A stretch of 48,700 bases of DNA from Haplomitrium mnioides (GCA_049999725.1 JBNGIS010038034.1:56287-104986); one strand, 5' to 3'. Numbered from the stretch's first letter, positions 12,798-24,079 are shown. The notes: generated by a model not told the origin, from the sequence alone. A program made the numbers and translations.

Positions 12798-12852
12798 CAA
12801 CAACTACTTTGAACCAAGAACCGCTACTGAGTTCCTGTTGTATTTCACATCG
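12798..12852 (+). repeat. left terminal sequence of the transposon family (extra copy)
   Basis: It contains CTACTTTGAACCAAGAAC, then CCGCTACTGAGTTCCTG, then a TTTCAC and CGAAATTTTTTT tract, matching the left ends at 13,404, 23,750, 35,618 and 43,821. It has no methyltransferase gene of its own. The 550 bp before the next left end are diverged AT-rich DNA, so this is probably the stump of an older copy into which unit 1 inserted. Confidence 0.7.
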
Positions 12853-13403
12853 AAATTTTTTTTCTTCTAATTTATGTCTAGAAATTTACATTTTGTGATA
12901 GTTGCAAAATTTTTCATCCAAAAAAATTATTCAACTTAAAAATTGGTGTATTTAGATACCTATTGTATTTTGGAAAAACTTTAACATTAGATATTTGGTT
13001 AAAAAAAAGTAAAACAAAAATTGCTATATTATAGTAAGATAAACAAACAAGAGAGAATATTGAAAAAATATGATAAAGTTATATAGTTATTTTTTAATAT
13101 TTTCATAAAATTTTCAGAAAAACCTTCAAGATACAAAATCCTAAAACATTTATGAAAAACAAATCAAAAAAAAATATGATGTTGCCACATACACTAACAT
13201 ATATCTCTATTCTAGTAAGAGTTGCTTTGAACTTGTATTTATGTACAAAACATATAAAAACAAAAAAAAAGACTTAAGTTTGCATAGACTTCAAGCTCGC
13301 ACATCATAAAAGATGATGTTTTTAAAAAAAAATAAAAAAAATCAAACTCTCATTGCAAGGCGAGTAAGAAATGAATCACTAGTAACTTGAAAATTTAAAT
13401 ATA

Positions 13404-13461
13404 GCAACCACTTCTTTGAACAAGGAATCGCTATTGAGTTCGTGTTTCATTTGGCGCTCGC
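13404..13461 (+). repeat. left terminal sequence of unit 1
   Basis: It matches the family terminus (CTTTGAACAAGGAATCGCTA, TTGAGTT, TTTCATTTGG). As in the other copies, two CGCTACT-like words stand about 20 bp apart, and a GGAAC...GTTCC-type small hairpin can form, here degraded. It marks the start of unit 1. Confidence 0.7.
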
Positions 13462-13794
13462 AAAAACTAATTTTCAAAATTTAGCATCAAAATTCATCAA
13501 TCTCACACTAGTAATAATTTTTAGGAAAAAAATATAATTCTTTATATCCAAATTTCTTATTTCACATACACATTGTACTAAGAAAATCTTTTTTATGAGA
13601 ATTTTATCAAAATTGCTTTGACAATTTCTTCTTTAAAAAGGATGTGCATCAGCAAAAAAAACATATATATACTAAACGTATAAGAAAATTGTTGTTAAAT
13701 ATTTTCAAAATAAACAATGATATTTTTTATTTCCAAAATCGATCAAAACACTTAAATTTTATTAGAAACATATTCGATTAAAAAAGTGATGCTT

Positions 13795-14165
13795 AAACGT
13801 CCAAGGACTTTGACCCATACTCTTAAAGCTTATGAGCGCAAGGCTTGCTAATGTTCAAATGCATTTGGAATGCTAAAGCTCATGTGTGCGTGGAAAACTA
13901 AGGCTCATGCGCACGTGGAATGCTGAAGCGTGCAAGAACTTTGAAAAAGAACCCTAAGATGTATGCATACGAGGATTGTTGAAGCCAATGTGTGAATAGA
14001 CTACTGAAGCCCATGCGCGGATGGAATACTGAAGCCTATATGTGCAAGGACAGCTAAAGCCCATACACATTTGGTTTGCAAATGCCCATACGCGTATGCA
14101 CTACGAAAGCCCAGGCAAGCATGGATTGTTGAAGCTCTTATGTGCATAGACTGCTGAAACTCATG
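13795..14165. repeat. left subterminal array of the ATGCGCGCAT-type palindrome (unit 1)
   Basis: Degenerate repeats of about 35-38 bp each carry an AAGC(C/T) word and an imperfect palindrome such as ATGCGCGGATGG, ATACGCGTATG or ATGTGTGAATAG. They lie downstream of the methyltransferase stop codon. Equivalent arrays occur in units 2, 3 and 4 at the same place. Confidence 0.75.
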
Positions 14166-15767
14166 ATTGAAGAAAACTTGTACAAAAATTCAAATAAATG
14201 GAACTTCCATGCTATCATGGATTTTGTTGCTAATTTCTACGAAAACCAATACGTTTTGTTCAAAAATCATTTTGCAAAAAAAATGGATTGTCAAGAAAAT
14301 ACTTAATAAATTTGATTTGGAATGCAACAAGAATGAAGACTGATCACAAAATATTTTGTAAGAAAAATGCTTTATTATTTAAAAAAAAAACATCAATCAG
14401 CAGTTAAAGCTTCAGCTCTATCCTCTTCAAGAGGAATGGTCTCATCTAAATCAATTTCTCGAGAACCTTTGGCATCTGCAACCACTTGGGAATCTTACCA
14501 AGACTTTCCAATCTTAAAAATCGCAATGGAAGTGCTAGATGCACCTGCAATACTAAGAGGAACATGCTCCTTGTAGTATGCATAAACAATCTTTGATTTT
14601 GTCACATTAGATGGCAAAGAAGCCATCATCAAAACTCTTTGGGAATATAGATAGACTGACATCCATTATATTCCATGTCGATGCAATTTTGCATTAACTT
14701 TAGAGCATAGACAAAGCATGTGCCAGATTTAGAGCAAAGATCCAAGATCCAATCTTGCTATGTTGACAAAAGGTCTATAAAAGAGTTTTACAAAGCCTGA
14801 GGCTTTTGGTATATATTCACAAGAGCATCATCTCTTGGATGTTTAAGCTTGGTCGAAACAGCTGGGCAACTTAAAACATTGTGCATGATTTGTTGAGAAT
14901 AATCACTTGCGTCATCGAATTGCAAGTTGAAGAGCTTCATGCTCCATTTGTCGTCCTTGGTTTAGTAGCCCATAGTCCAGTACTTGTGAGCGTGAGCAAT
15001 TCTGGAACCACCCGAATGATGAATATTGTTTTTGTCCCTATAGTAATTAGAAAAAAAAATGAGACAAAGGAAACAAAGTAAAGACAAAATAAAACAGATA
15101 AACCAAAATATGAAAAAAAATCAAAATAGAGCTTCCCAAATGTCGTGGTCGATGGCACAACAAACCTACAAAAGAGCATCATTGGCAATGCTAAATTGTT
15201 GAGAAGAATGAATAATAATGAAAGACCAAAGATCTAAAGTTATAATAATTGCAAAAGTAGAAACCATGTTGAAAATATTATCCTTGGTGAAGGGTTTGAA
15301 ATCGTCATGTTTGCATTTCTTATGGTTATAGCTGTAAGGAATATCAGCAATTGCTAAAGTGAAACATCTGGATTTCACCAATCTCTTCAACTGTCGAGCA
15401 TTGGCCTCTTCGTGGACTTGATAAAACACGACGTTGAGTCCATCGGCATAGGACATTAAGTCCTCGTCTTGCTCTTCTTGCCCTCCTTTGGTTAGAGGGG
15501 CAACAACTTCAATTTGATGTCTAGCCTTCCACTCTCTAGCTTTTTGGCAAAGGAGCAAAAAACCAGGAGGGTAGGATACAAGAGTTGAAACATGGTCTTG
15601 ACCTTCATGGGCTTCTTCGACCCCCATTCTCTTTTGCCCTTTGGCAGCGGCCGTCAAATTTTTGGCAAGTTTTCATGTGAACGTTTTGTCCTCATGTACA
15701 CATCAATGAGGAAAAAATCAAAAGAGAAAACAAAAACAAACACTTTGACTTTAAAAAAGAACAACAG

Positions 15768-15955
15768 TCCATGCTCGCAGGGACACTTGAGTCATTGTGT
15801 GAATGGACTTAAGTGTTCATGTGAGCATGGACATGAGGGTCCTTGCATGCAGGGACGTGAGAGTTCATGCGAGTATGGAGTTGGAAGTCCACATGAGTAG
15901 GGACTCAAAAGTCCATGCTCGCATGAACTCAAGACTCTTGGTGAGCTTTGACTTG
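15768..15955. repeat. 24-bp palindromic array in intron 2 of the unit 1 methyltransferase gene
   Basis: About eight degenerate repeats on a 24-bp period resemble GTCCATGCTCGCATGGAC-type palindromes. They lie between exon 2 and exon 3 of the methyltransferase gene. The apparent proteins encoded across it on both strands are artefacts of the repeat. Confidence 0.85.
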
Positions 15956-17585
15956 ATAAACTAAAAAAACAATTCCACACAACTTTAGAAAAATAATTGA
16001 TGAATGGAAAAGAAAAACCTACCAACAGTTTTTCAAAGCTTGAATAAAATGAGGACATCTTTGACTCCTTAAAATGGATGGGATACTCCATCCTTCCTTC
16101 CTCCCACGAGCTGCAGTACACCTCGGAGCATAAACTTTTCACCATCACCGCTAAAACCTTATATCTCTCAAGTTCTCGAGACATTTCTTCAATTGAAAGC
16201 TCTACAACTTCCACCCGCTTCAAAACAAAACTTTTTATTTTGTTGGGAATACCCTTAAGAGACCTCCACGATATCCACTTCATGTCCTTCATTCTCAAGG
16301 ATTCTTTGGCTTTTGGCTTCTGGCCTTTCATAATATTCTTCTCCCACATTGTAAATATGCTTTGTTGTAACTCTCAGAGCTCTCCACTTCAAAACGCCAA
16401 CTAGAACCAATTGTCTTCAGAGGTGACGGTCTTCTGAAGAGCGAACTTTGGCTTTATTTCCAAAGTCTCCAATACCAATTCTCTTTTTAATTTTTCGGAT
16501 GAAACCATCCCACTCTCTATATAACAATGATGCCAATACTCCAACTTATGAATTGAAGTCATCTCCAACAAGTAGCCTTGGTTGTAATTGTCATCAGTGG
16601 CCAAAATTTGGGCTTCTATTGGTGTAAGCCCCATGTAAACCTAGCAATTGCAAAGCAAAAACATGAGATTTTTCACTCCATATTTGGTAATTTTAAAAGC
16701 TACCTTGTGGTAGCATAATGATTACCTTCTACAATCTCATATCAATACTTTTCAGAGTTCTTGATGTCGGACTCTGACATATCTCTTAACCCTCACTTCG
16801 AATCCACAACGACAATGAAGAAAATATGCACATACTTATTTGTGAGCATTCTTTGTGCAATAAGCTCCATAAATCCTCATTTAACCTCCTAATTTGGAAT
16901 GGTCCCCAATTATCCATTCCAAGTTTCAAAAGGTTCAAATTTTCTAGCCAAATTGTTATTGTTTCTTCTAAAACACTGCAATGTTGAATAACAAACTCTC
17001 TAATTTTATTTTTATCTTCCTCGGACACTATCTGAAGATCCACCTGCTCTCGTTCTTGAAAGGTGCGCAGCCCTTTATGCACTATCCTCTTTGATCTTGA
17101 GGTTGAAGCCTGCACTGGCTCCTGCTCTACTTCCTCCTTTGAGCTACTCGAAGTTGAAGAGGAAGGGGTCGTTGAAGATGAGCTTGTTGGAGTGTGGGAT
17201 GGGACTGGCTCCTCCTCAAAAGATGGTGGGGGCATATGCTTCTTCTTGGGAAGGGCATGCCTCTTGTCTTTCAAAGCCTTGATTGGCTCCACCTCCTTTC
17301 TCTTTTTGGCAGTAGAAGGTCCACCTGTTGCAACCGCTAACATTGTCTCCGCACTTGGATGAGGCACTAGTTGTTGAATATGTACACTTGACTTTCAAAA
17401 GTTTGATAGATATTGCAAACTTGATGAAGTCCCTTTCTACTCGCTTTGCGTTAGGGCAAGTGTTGACAAAATCAAACAAATACTGAGAAAACTCAAAATA
17501 AGAAAAAAAAATAACGGTCATTGACTTAACAAAAAGAGCTTTCAAAATATTAATATGCTTGGAAGTCAAGTCGCGCAAGAACTAA

Positions 17586-17805
17586 GAAGTCCATGCAAAC
17601 ATGAACTCAAGAGACTATGAGAGCATAGACTCCCAAGAGCATGCTCACTTGGACTAGAGAGTCCATTCGTGCATGGACTCCCTAGTCCATGCGCACATGG
17701 ACTAAGGAGTCTCTGCAAGTAGGGACTCTCTAGTCCTTACGTGCATAGACTCGAGAGTCCATGCGCGCATTGACACAAGAGTTCATGCGCGCATGGACTC
17801 TTGAG
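17586..17805. repeat. 24-bp palindromic array in intron 1 of the unit 1 methyltransferase gene
   Basis: Nine or so repeats on a 24-bp period are visible, for example GAGTCCATGCGCGCATTGAC and GTTCATGCGCGCATGGACTC. Each repeat is close to a perfect inverted repeat centred on GCGC. The array lies between exon 1 and exon 2. Confidence 0.85.
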
Positions 17806-18211
17806 CAACAAAAAAATTAAAACGACTAAAAACAAATATTGTAATTCTCACCTTGCCATCGTCAAAAGCCGACTTCAGAGACTTAGTGAATATGTCCCAT
17901 TGCTTCATATTGTTGAAGCAAAATTTCTTTGGTGAAACCTTGAACATGGTTATTGATAATTGAGACTGCACTAGCAGCCCCATGTCGGCTCTGTGCCCTT
18001 CGCAAATCATCGTGATTTGGACCAAAAGACCCATGTTGAATTTCTCACCTTCACCATGAAAAAGATAAAGGTGATGGTCAATGTCTTTGATCATTCCACA
18101 ACAAACTAGCCATTCATAGGCTAGTTTTTGTGGTTCAAAAAACTTCAAAACATATAAATACCTATAATGCTTTGGTTGAGCTGGTTTGGGAGCATTGGCC
18201 TGTGATGCTAT

Positions 18212-18672
18212 TTTCTTGAAACTGTAAACTAGTAAAAATACAAGGCAAAAATTTGACGAAAAAATGTTCACAACAAATGAAAGACAGAAATTGGCTAAAT
18301 GACAAGAAATTGCAAAAACGACACTGACAAGAAAACAAAAACTAGAAAGTCAACTCGCGACAATGGAAAGAAACTTTCCATTGTCGTTCATTTTATACCA
18401 AAATTTTAAAAAACACATTTTCTCGTAAAAAATTATTCGCAAAGCTCCTGACACACAAGTTCGCATGGTGCCATAAAAAATTTAGTATATAAATCATTGC
18501 TTGGCTTCATCTTTCCAATTTCTTTTTTAAACTTCCTTCACAAAAATTTCACAATTTTGTTCTTTTTGCAAAATTTTCTTCAAAAACACATCTTTTGGGT
18601 ATACCAGTAAAAGTTGAAAATATTTGTTGAAATATTTTCCTCAAAATGTTTCTTTTTAATTGTTATTTTTCA
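18212..18672. promoter_or_regulatory. bidirectional promoter of unit 1
   Basis: The 461 bp separate two divergent genes. TATAAAA for the minus-strand gene lies at 18,391-18,397 and TATATAAA for the plus-strand gene at 18,486-18,493, each about 180 bp from its start codon. The same layout occurs in units 2 and 3. Between them is a conserved segment with CTCCTGACAC (GCTCTTGACAC in the other units). No other known operator is recognised. Confidence 0.7.
18359..18385 (-). promoter_or_regulatory. perfect hairpin just downstream of the minus-strand TATA box (unit 1)
   Basis: GACAATGGAAAG, AAA, CTTTCCATTGTC form 12-bp perfect arms with a 3-nt loop. The hairpin lies about 6-38 nt downstream of the minus TATA box, so it spans the likely transcription start of the methyltransferase gene. 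The left arm and the inner GGAAAGAAACTTTCC are kept at 28,960-28,980 and 40,895-40,915, while the outer arm has decayed there. Confidence 0.6.
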
Positions 18673-18904
18673 ATGGCTGGAGTTTTCAAATGCAGGAAGA
18701 GGAGAGAATTTCAAGATTCATATTCACATAAAAGTGCTACCTTTGGCCGGCAGTTTGAGATAGTTTCAAACTACGTTTCCAAGGAGGTAAGCAATGGAGT
18801 ATCTAAAGTGTCAATAGTGATGGCAAGTATTTTAGAGGAAAAAATGGCATCTATTGAATCTGATACGTCTACCCATGAAGATCGAGCAAGTGAACCCATA
18901 CGCA

Positions 18905-19060
18905 TATAGGAAAATGGATTGAACCCTAATGCGTGCATAGAGTCAAGAAGTGAACTCAATGCGTATATACGATCAAGAAGTGAACAACTCGCGCGCAAAG
19001 GATCAAAGAGGGAACCCAATGCAAGCATAATTTCCAAGACTCAACCATTTGCACACATTG
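18905..19060 (+). repeat. 30-bp coding repeats carrying the palindrome (unit 1 transposase)
   Basis: Five 30-bp units encode 10-residue repeats of the type NACIESRSEL, NAYIRSRSEQ, LARKGSKREP, NASIISKTQP. Each unit contains an AATGCGTGCATA-like palindrome core. They are in frame with the transposase start and recur in the other transposase copies. Confidence 0.75.
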
Positions 19061-20386
19061 GATTATTATTGTCAATTAAGCTGTCAAAGTTGAATTTTTC
19101 TATTGACTACTCCAACATATCAACAGAAAGATGTTCAAGTCAGAATTTCCAAACAGTTGTGGACCTTTCTTCATCTTTACTAGATGAAGATCACAATGTT
19201 CAAGATCCAAATGTGTTTGTTCAAAACACAAAAAAGCATAGAATCGATGGATTGTTTCAATTTTGAAGATGATTCACTTTCACCAATGATACCACTCAAA
19301 AAATGAGTGATTTTTAGTCAAGTTGGACCTCTGAATGAGATTGGAAAGTCTTTTAGAAACTGAATTCAATTGAAGGAATTTTAAAACGATAGTTTAGGAA
19401 ATGATTCTAGCAAATAGTTTCAATCAACCAATATTTCGTTGGAGCTATCGCTAAGGGCACGATTATTTTACAAAACAACATTTCATATTGGTCAAGATAT
19501 TGATGAAGATTCCGTTTTGGTATGGTCAAATTCTCCCAATCCTCAAGGTGGTCAACATCCATTGAAAACTTATTTTGAAAGAACAAACCATGTTGTCGAT
19601 GGTGCTTAAGGTCTCCAAGATGATGAATTATCTTCGATATATGGATTTGCCTATGGACCAAATTGACTGGTAATATATAAGAATTCTTTGTCTGGTCCAA
19701 AACCCAAATGGGAAACACTTTTTAGAAAAAAAATTTGTGGAAAGTCCATCATGACAAGAGCTTTGTGAAGAAAAAACTCGGTCCCATATCAATTTTGAAA
19801 TTGAGGAGAATTTCATGTTGTAGAAATAATTGTTTGTCGCTGTGCAAGACAAATTTTTTGAGAACTGTGAGAGAAATACATTTTCAACAAAGCATAAAGA
19901 ATTGAGATATCACGTTGGAAAGAGGAATACCAAAAAAAGACTTCAATGTTGACAATCAGCTCACTCTGCCTGGTGGTACCATTTTCTATAGAGCTAACTT
20001 CAAATTAATATTATCAGTAGGGAAGGATTCAAAATCTCAAAAATGCAAATCCTAGAGGCATTTTGGGAAATAGAGAACTATTTGCTAGAGGAATATTCAT
20101 GCGTGAATGGATGGAAAATTTTTTTCATAGACATTGAGAGAGAATGCCCACTCACAAAGTTTATAACTTGCTCAATAATTTTACAAAATGGGAAGTTTAT
20201 AACTACTACACAACTTATTTGAAAGAGAAAGATCTCGGTTGCATTCTTAGTTTTTTTGGGTTTACAAAGCATTGTAGAAATCATTTTCCAAATGTTAAAA
20301 TTCCAAAATGAAATAGATTTTTGTTTGTAAGACTTGCAAAGAAATAAAATCATTGTGAGAAAAATATGTCTTAGAGTCCAACAAAG

Positions 20387-21190
20387 GTAGCAAATTTCTT
20401 ATCTTTTGAAACCTATAGTTATTATGATGTTATGTTTTCTTAACTTAGTGCAATAAGATATTTGTTTTGTTAAGTTTGTCTCACAAATGAGGTTTGAGTC
20501 AAATAAACCTTAGCAACTTGAGTTGTCAGAGCAGTCTCTATGCTCGCATACGTCTGTTGCTTTTGTTTGAATCCATGCTATGTTGAGAGTCAAATAAAGC
20601 AAGGAAATTGTTCTCATTGTTGGATGTGACCTTAGACTTGCACCAAGTTTTGCTATTTATGATTTGAATCCAAAGTCATTTTCTAGATAGACAATATTAA
20701 GAATTGTTTATGTTGTTTGCAAATCCTATGCTTGCATAGGTTTTGTTCTTGTTTGTTTCCAATCCAACTGCGGCAATAGCCAAAGCAAGCCAAAATATTG
20801 ATGTTGCTGCTTTTGGTTCTATGCTCGCATAAGATAAGTTATTGTTTCCACTAATCATATATGCATATAGGATCTATTATTGTTTTTTTAATCCTACGCA
20901 AACATAAAGTCTGAGCTACCTTTGAAATTGAAGTTCTAGTTTGTGACTTGAAGTGCCCAAATCTTGTTTTTCCTTTCTTGAAACTTTTGCTTGTTTCCTA
21001 TCAAAGGCAAATACTTTTTGTGAATGTTATTCAGATTCTCTTATATTTAAATTAGCCAAACTTTATTTTTTTTTCTTTTTCTTAATTTTCACTTCTATTG
21101 ATTTGAATATTTTTAGCACCTAAGGTTATTTTTTGAAGTTTGAAACATCAAGACATCTTTTACTGAACTACTTTTTATCTTTTTGGTGCA
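20387..21190 (+). other. intron of the unit 1 transposase gene with single palindromes
   Basis: The donor is at 20,387. The acceptor is not exactly placed, probably near the CACCTAAG at about 21,118-21,125. Single copies of the palindrome lie at about 20,540 (ATGCTCGCAT), 20,729 (ATGCTTGCAT) and 20,821 (ATGCTCGCAT). No open frame is kept between units in this stretch, which supports it being an intron. Confidence 0.6.
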
Positions 21191-23339
21191 TTGTGATGAT
21201 GCAATCAAAATATAATCGCCAATAGTTTCTTCATCATGACCAAAAAATGAAAGAAAGAACAAAACTTACAAATCTTCAAAGAAAATGTTATGGCGATGGT
21301 AAAAAATACTTGGGAATTGTTATTGATAGAAAGGTTCAAAAGAAAACAATCATTCTACACTAGCCTTCGCCACCAAAAAACATTGATAAAGATTGTTTGG
21401 TGGATGTGTATGTTGTTGGTACCCTAATATTCAATCATGCTATTTCTTCAAGGGTCTTCTTATAAGACCTACGGAAACTTGAGAAGCGACTCCAACTTGA
21501 CAGTTATGGTGCTCAATAGAATATTGTGTGATTCTAAAGAGTTGTTGCCTCCAACTTTGTATCTTTAATTGGACAATACGATACGAGAGAATAAGAATTC
21601 CATCTTTTTTGGATATCTTAGTCTCCTTATTGCCAAGAATGTTTTTTGAAAAATCAAGGTGGGATTTCTCATGGTTTGCCATACTCATGATCAAATCAAT
21701 CAAATGTTAAGCGAATTCTTGAAACATTTGAAATGTGTCAAAGCTTTCATGATTACAAGTCTTAGCAAGGCACTACAATTATCTTATAGTCCTAAACCTC
21801 ACGTAACTCTTTTGATGGAAGCTTGGGATTTTAAAATGTTTTTGCAACAACGTCCTTCTTTAGTTCAAAAGATACATGATATTACGTTTAATAAATAGTT
21901 CAAGTTCAAGTTGAGTGATTCAAAGGCAAAGATTTGGAGCAAATAGTTTTCAATACATGAATTTTGGTTACTTTTGGATGGTATTTGTCAACTCAAGTGC
22001 CTACCTGAAGTGAATAGAGAACTTTAAGTTCAATGTTGATTCCTCTCAAGGCATATTTTGAAATAAAAAAATCTCAAAAGGAAGAAAGAGAAGTTGATGC
22101 AAAGAAAGTGGTCTTTGCAACAAGGGACAACAGAAGTGAAAACTGCTACAAGTTTCTTACAAATTCTGATATTCAATGATGGAATGACTTTTTTCTTGCC
22201 CAACAATAGATTGCGGCTTACATCCTTGAAAGAAAAAGATGAGCTCGAAGTAGAATTCACCTTTCTACCTTCACAACCGGCAAGTACTTATAATGACTCT
22301 CAAAATGTTTGTCTAGGTTCTCAGTATGATGCTCAACAGACAGAGGAAGATGTTCGAGTAGAACATATACTTTCTACACGTTGAGCAATCTATGATGGAG
22401 CACCTAGGCTGCAAGAAGGGACTGTTTCACACAACACCAAATATGAGCACAAATTTGGCAACTGACATGATGTGAAAGATAAAATGTTTATTTGTGCTAT
22501 TTCATCTCTCGATCCAAATGGCAGACCGTTTTGGATTGCCAAAGTTCTCAAGGTTTTGTCATTTGATGAGGAGAAACCTCCAAACCCAAAACAAGTACGT
22601 GTTCAATGGTTTGCTTGTGAGGCTGACGATGAATTTTCTAAATAGTACTTCCAAAAAAAATAACAGCAACAAAAAGGAAATGCAAATCCAAGTTACATAT
22701 TGATGTACTTGATTTAACACAAATCATGATTTTGTCTTTTGATTTTCTTCTCACACAAAAAACCATTTGAAGAAAACAACTCTAGCTACTATTTAATCAA
22801 ATCTATTTGAGTACAAAGGACAAAAAACAATCAATCTTGATGTGTTTGAAGGATATTCAACCAATGTTATAAGCACTGAGACAGACCATATTAATCTTGA
22901 TAAATCTTCTAAAGCTGAATTCAAAGAAGTCAACACGAGTGACAAAAGTTATTTAAGAACCTCATTGTATATTGAGTACTTTTAGTTTATATTGTAATCT
23001 AAAATTATTGTTTTATAAAGTACCCAAGAATGTTTGAAAGTAATTTCTTGAATTTATTCGCCACTTGGAACTTTTTAGTGTAAGTTCTTCCAAGCTCATT
23101 GTTATTCTCTATAAATGAAACTTTCATATTTAGTTAATGTTTTCATTTGGTTTGTAAAATATTTTGTTATCCAAAATGTAGCTATATTCTTTCCTTCTGT
23201 ATTGTTTGCTGGAAGAGTTAAATGTTTTGGTATTGTTGAAGTGTCTATCCCAATTGACTACTTAATCTTTTGCTTGAATGGACTTTGATAAAGAACTTGA
23301 AACATTTAACGCGCTTTGACTAAGATATAGAGCTTTTTA

Positions 23340-23650
23340 CCCCTTTTACTTTTAGATTCCAAATCAAAAAATGAAATCTTTAGCGTGCTTAGAGTTTGTT
23401 GCGAAAAAAAAACCTTTAACACATCTATGTTTGGATGTAAAAGTCTGAATCATATGCGCGCATAGACTTTGATGAGCAAGTTGAAACCTCATTCGCGCAA
23501 AACATGTAAAACCTAGATTCAACATAGTCTTTGTTGTCGAGTGTTCAGATGTTGAGCTCGGATTCTTATGCTCATATAGACTTTGGTGTGGATTGTTCAG
23601 ATGTTGAGCTCGGATTCCTATGCGCGCATAGACTTTTGTGTGGAAGTCCA
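23340..23650. repeat. right subterminal repeats of unit 1
   Basis: Repeats containing GTTCAGATGTTGAGCTCGGATTCC then TATGCGCGCATAGACTTT are visible at about 23,545-23,640. Single ATATGCGCGCATAGAC-type palindromes lie upstream of them. They correspond to the 52-bp tandem array in unit 2 (33,965-34,175). Confidence 0.7.
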
Positions 23651-23749
23651 AACCTTCTCCACGTACTAACTCTGATATTCTTTCATAAACCTTCTACATT
23701 GAGTGACTAACCTTTAGAACTTAGATTCTATATCTCTCAAGCACTCTCA

Positions 23750-23808
23750 ACAGCCATTGCTTTGAACGAGGAACCGCTACTGAGTTCCTGTTTCACTTGG
23801 TAATTGCA
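23750..23808 (+). repeat. left terminal inverted repeat of unit 2
   Basis: It contains TTTGAACGAGGAACCGCTAC, TGAGTTCCTG and TTTCACTTGG. An inverted counterpart lies at 34,910-34,954, where TTCTGAGTAGC and TTCCTAGTTCAAAGTAGCG are the reverse complement with a few changes. GGAAC...GTTCC inside it can form a small hairpin. Confidence 0.75.
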
Positions 23809-24079
23809 AATAATTTTTTTGGTGATTTGGTATTTGAAAAACATCAATTTTATGTTTGTTATCTTTTTTTCGTAAAGAAAATTGTTTTTTAGAAATACAA
23901 ATTGCGTATTTTACATTGAGATTATATTTGAAAAAATTCTTTATAATAAACACCCAAGAAAACAAGCATTTTGGTTATTGAAATATTTTATTAGAACCTC
24001 ACACTATTGTGAATACACTAAATTTATCAAAAATAAAATAAAACATATATCTTTTTATGAAAAAAAAATTACAAGCAAA

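Larger units (their letters stand above)
14393..18211 (-). pseudogene. ParB-like / beta-class amino-methyltransferase fusion gene, unit 1 (broken)
   Basis: Four exons are inferred by comparison of the units: 17,852-18,211, 16,023-17,491, 15,137-15,691 and 14,393-15,037, most with GT donors and AG acceptors. The start codon is lost (ATA at 18,209-18,211 where units 2 and 3 have ATG). Exon 2 encodes a KKRK-containing linker rich in K, P and S, then the ParB-like region (DNWGPFQIRRLNED; EGNH instead of GGNH; GLTPIEAQILATDDN). Exon 3 keeps motif IV ADIPYSYN. Exon 4 keeps motif X as YQKP (about 14,800-14,811), but motif I has decayed to LDLCSKSGT, losing the first glycine. Unlike units 2-4, the stop after FQERE is absent here (Q instead), so this copy preserves a longer open linker (16,786-17,367). 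A DNA (N4-cytosine or N6-adenine) methyltransferase role is inferred from the motif order. This copy cannot be functional. Confidence 0.8.
18673..22946 (+). pseudogene. DUF7869-type RNase H-like transposase gene, unit 1 (broken)
   Basis: There are two inferred exons, 18,673-20,386 (donor AAAG/GTAG) and about 21,190-22,946. ATG at 18,673 starts MAGVFKCRKRREF. A basic N-terminus is followed by 10-residue repeats (18,905-19,060), an acidic/serine region, and a cysteine-containing segment before the intron. Exon 2 holds the catalytic-type core: LDNTIRENKN (21,569-21,598), GYLSLLIAKNVF, then KVGFLMVCHTHDQINQM (about 21,655-21,705). The consensus GHTH has become CHTH here. A C-terminal module reads PNGRPFWIAKVLKVL...VRVQWFAC (about 22,510-22,620). 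The family is recognised by the ENKN and GHTH-D motifs, which place it among RNase H-like transposase-related proteins. Numerous stops and frameshifts are present, and the terminal TAA has become AAA. Confidence 0.8.
13404..23749 (+). mobile_element. unit 1 of the divergent methyltransferase/transposase DNA transposon
   Basis: It contains, in order, a left terminus, left subterminal palindrome array (13,795-14,165), minus-strand ParB-methyltransferase pseudogene (14,393-18,211), bidirectional promoter, plus-strand transposase pseudogene (18,673-22,946) and right subterminal repeats (23,340-23,650). Its right end is interrupted at 23,750 by the left terminus of unit 2. The sequence at 34,955-35,617 looks like the continuation of its right end, because it is homologous to the right end of unit 2 (34,176-34,860). 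If so, unit 1 is about 11 kb without the insertion. Confidence 0.75.
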
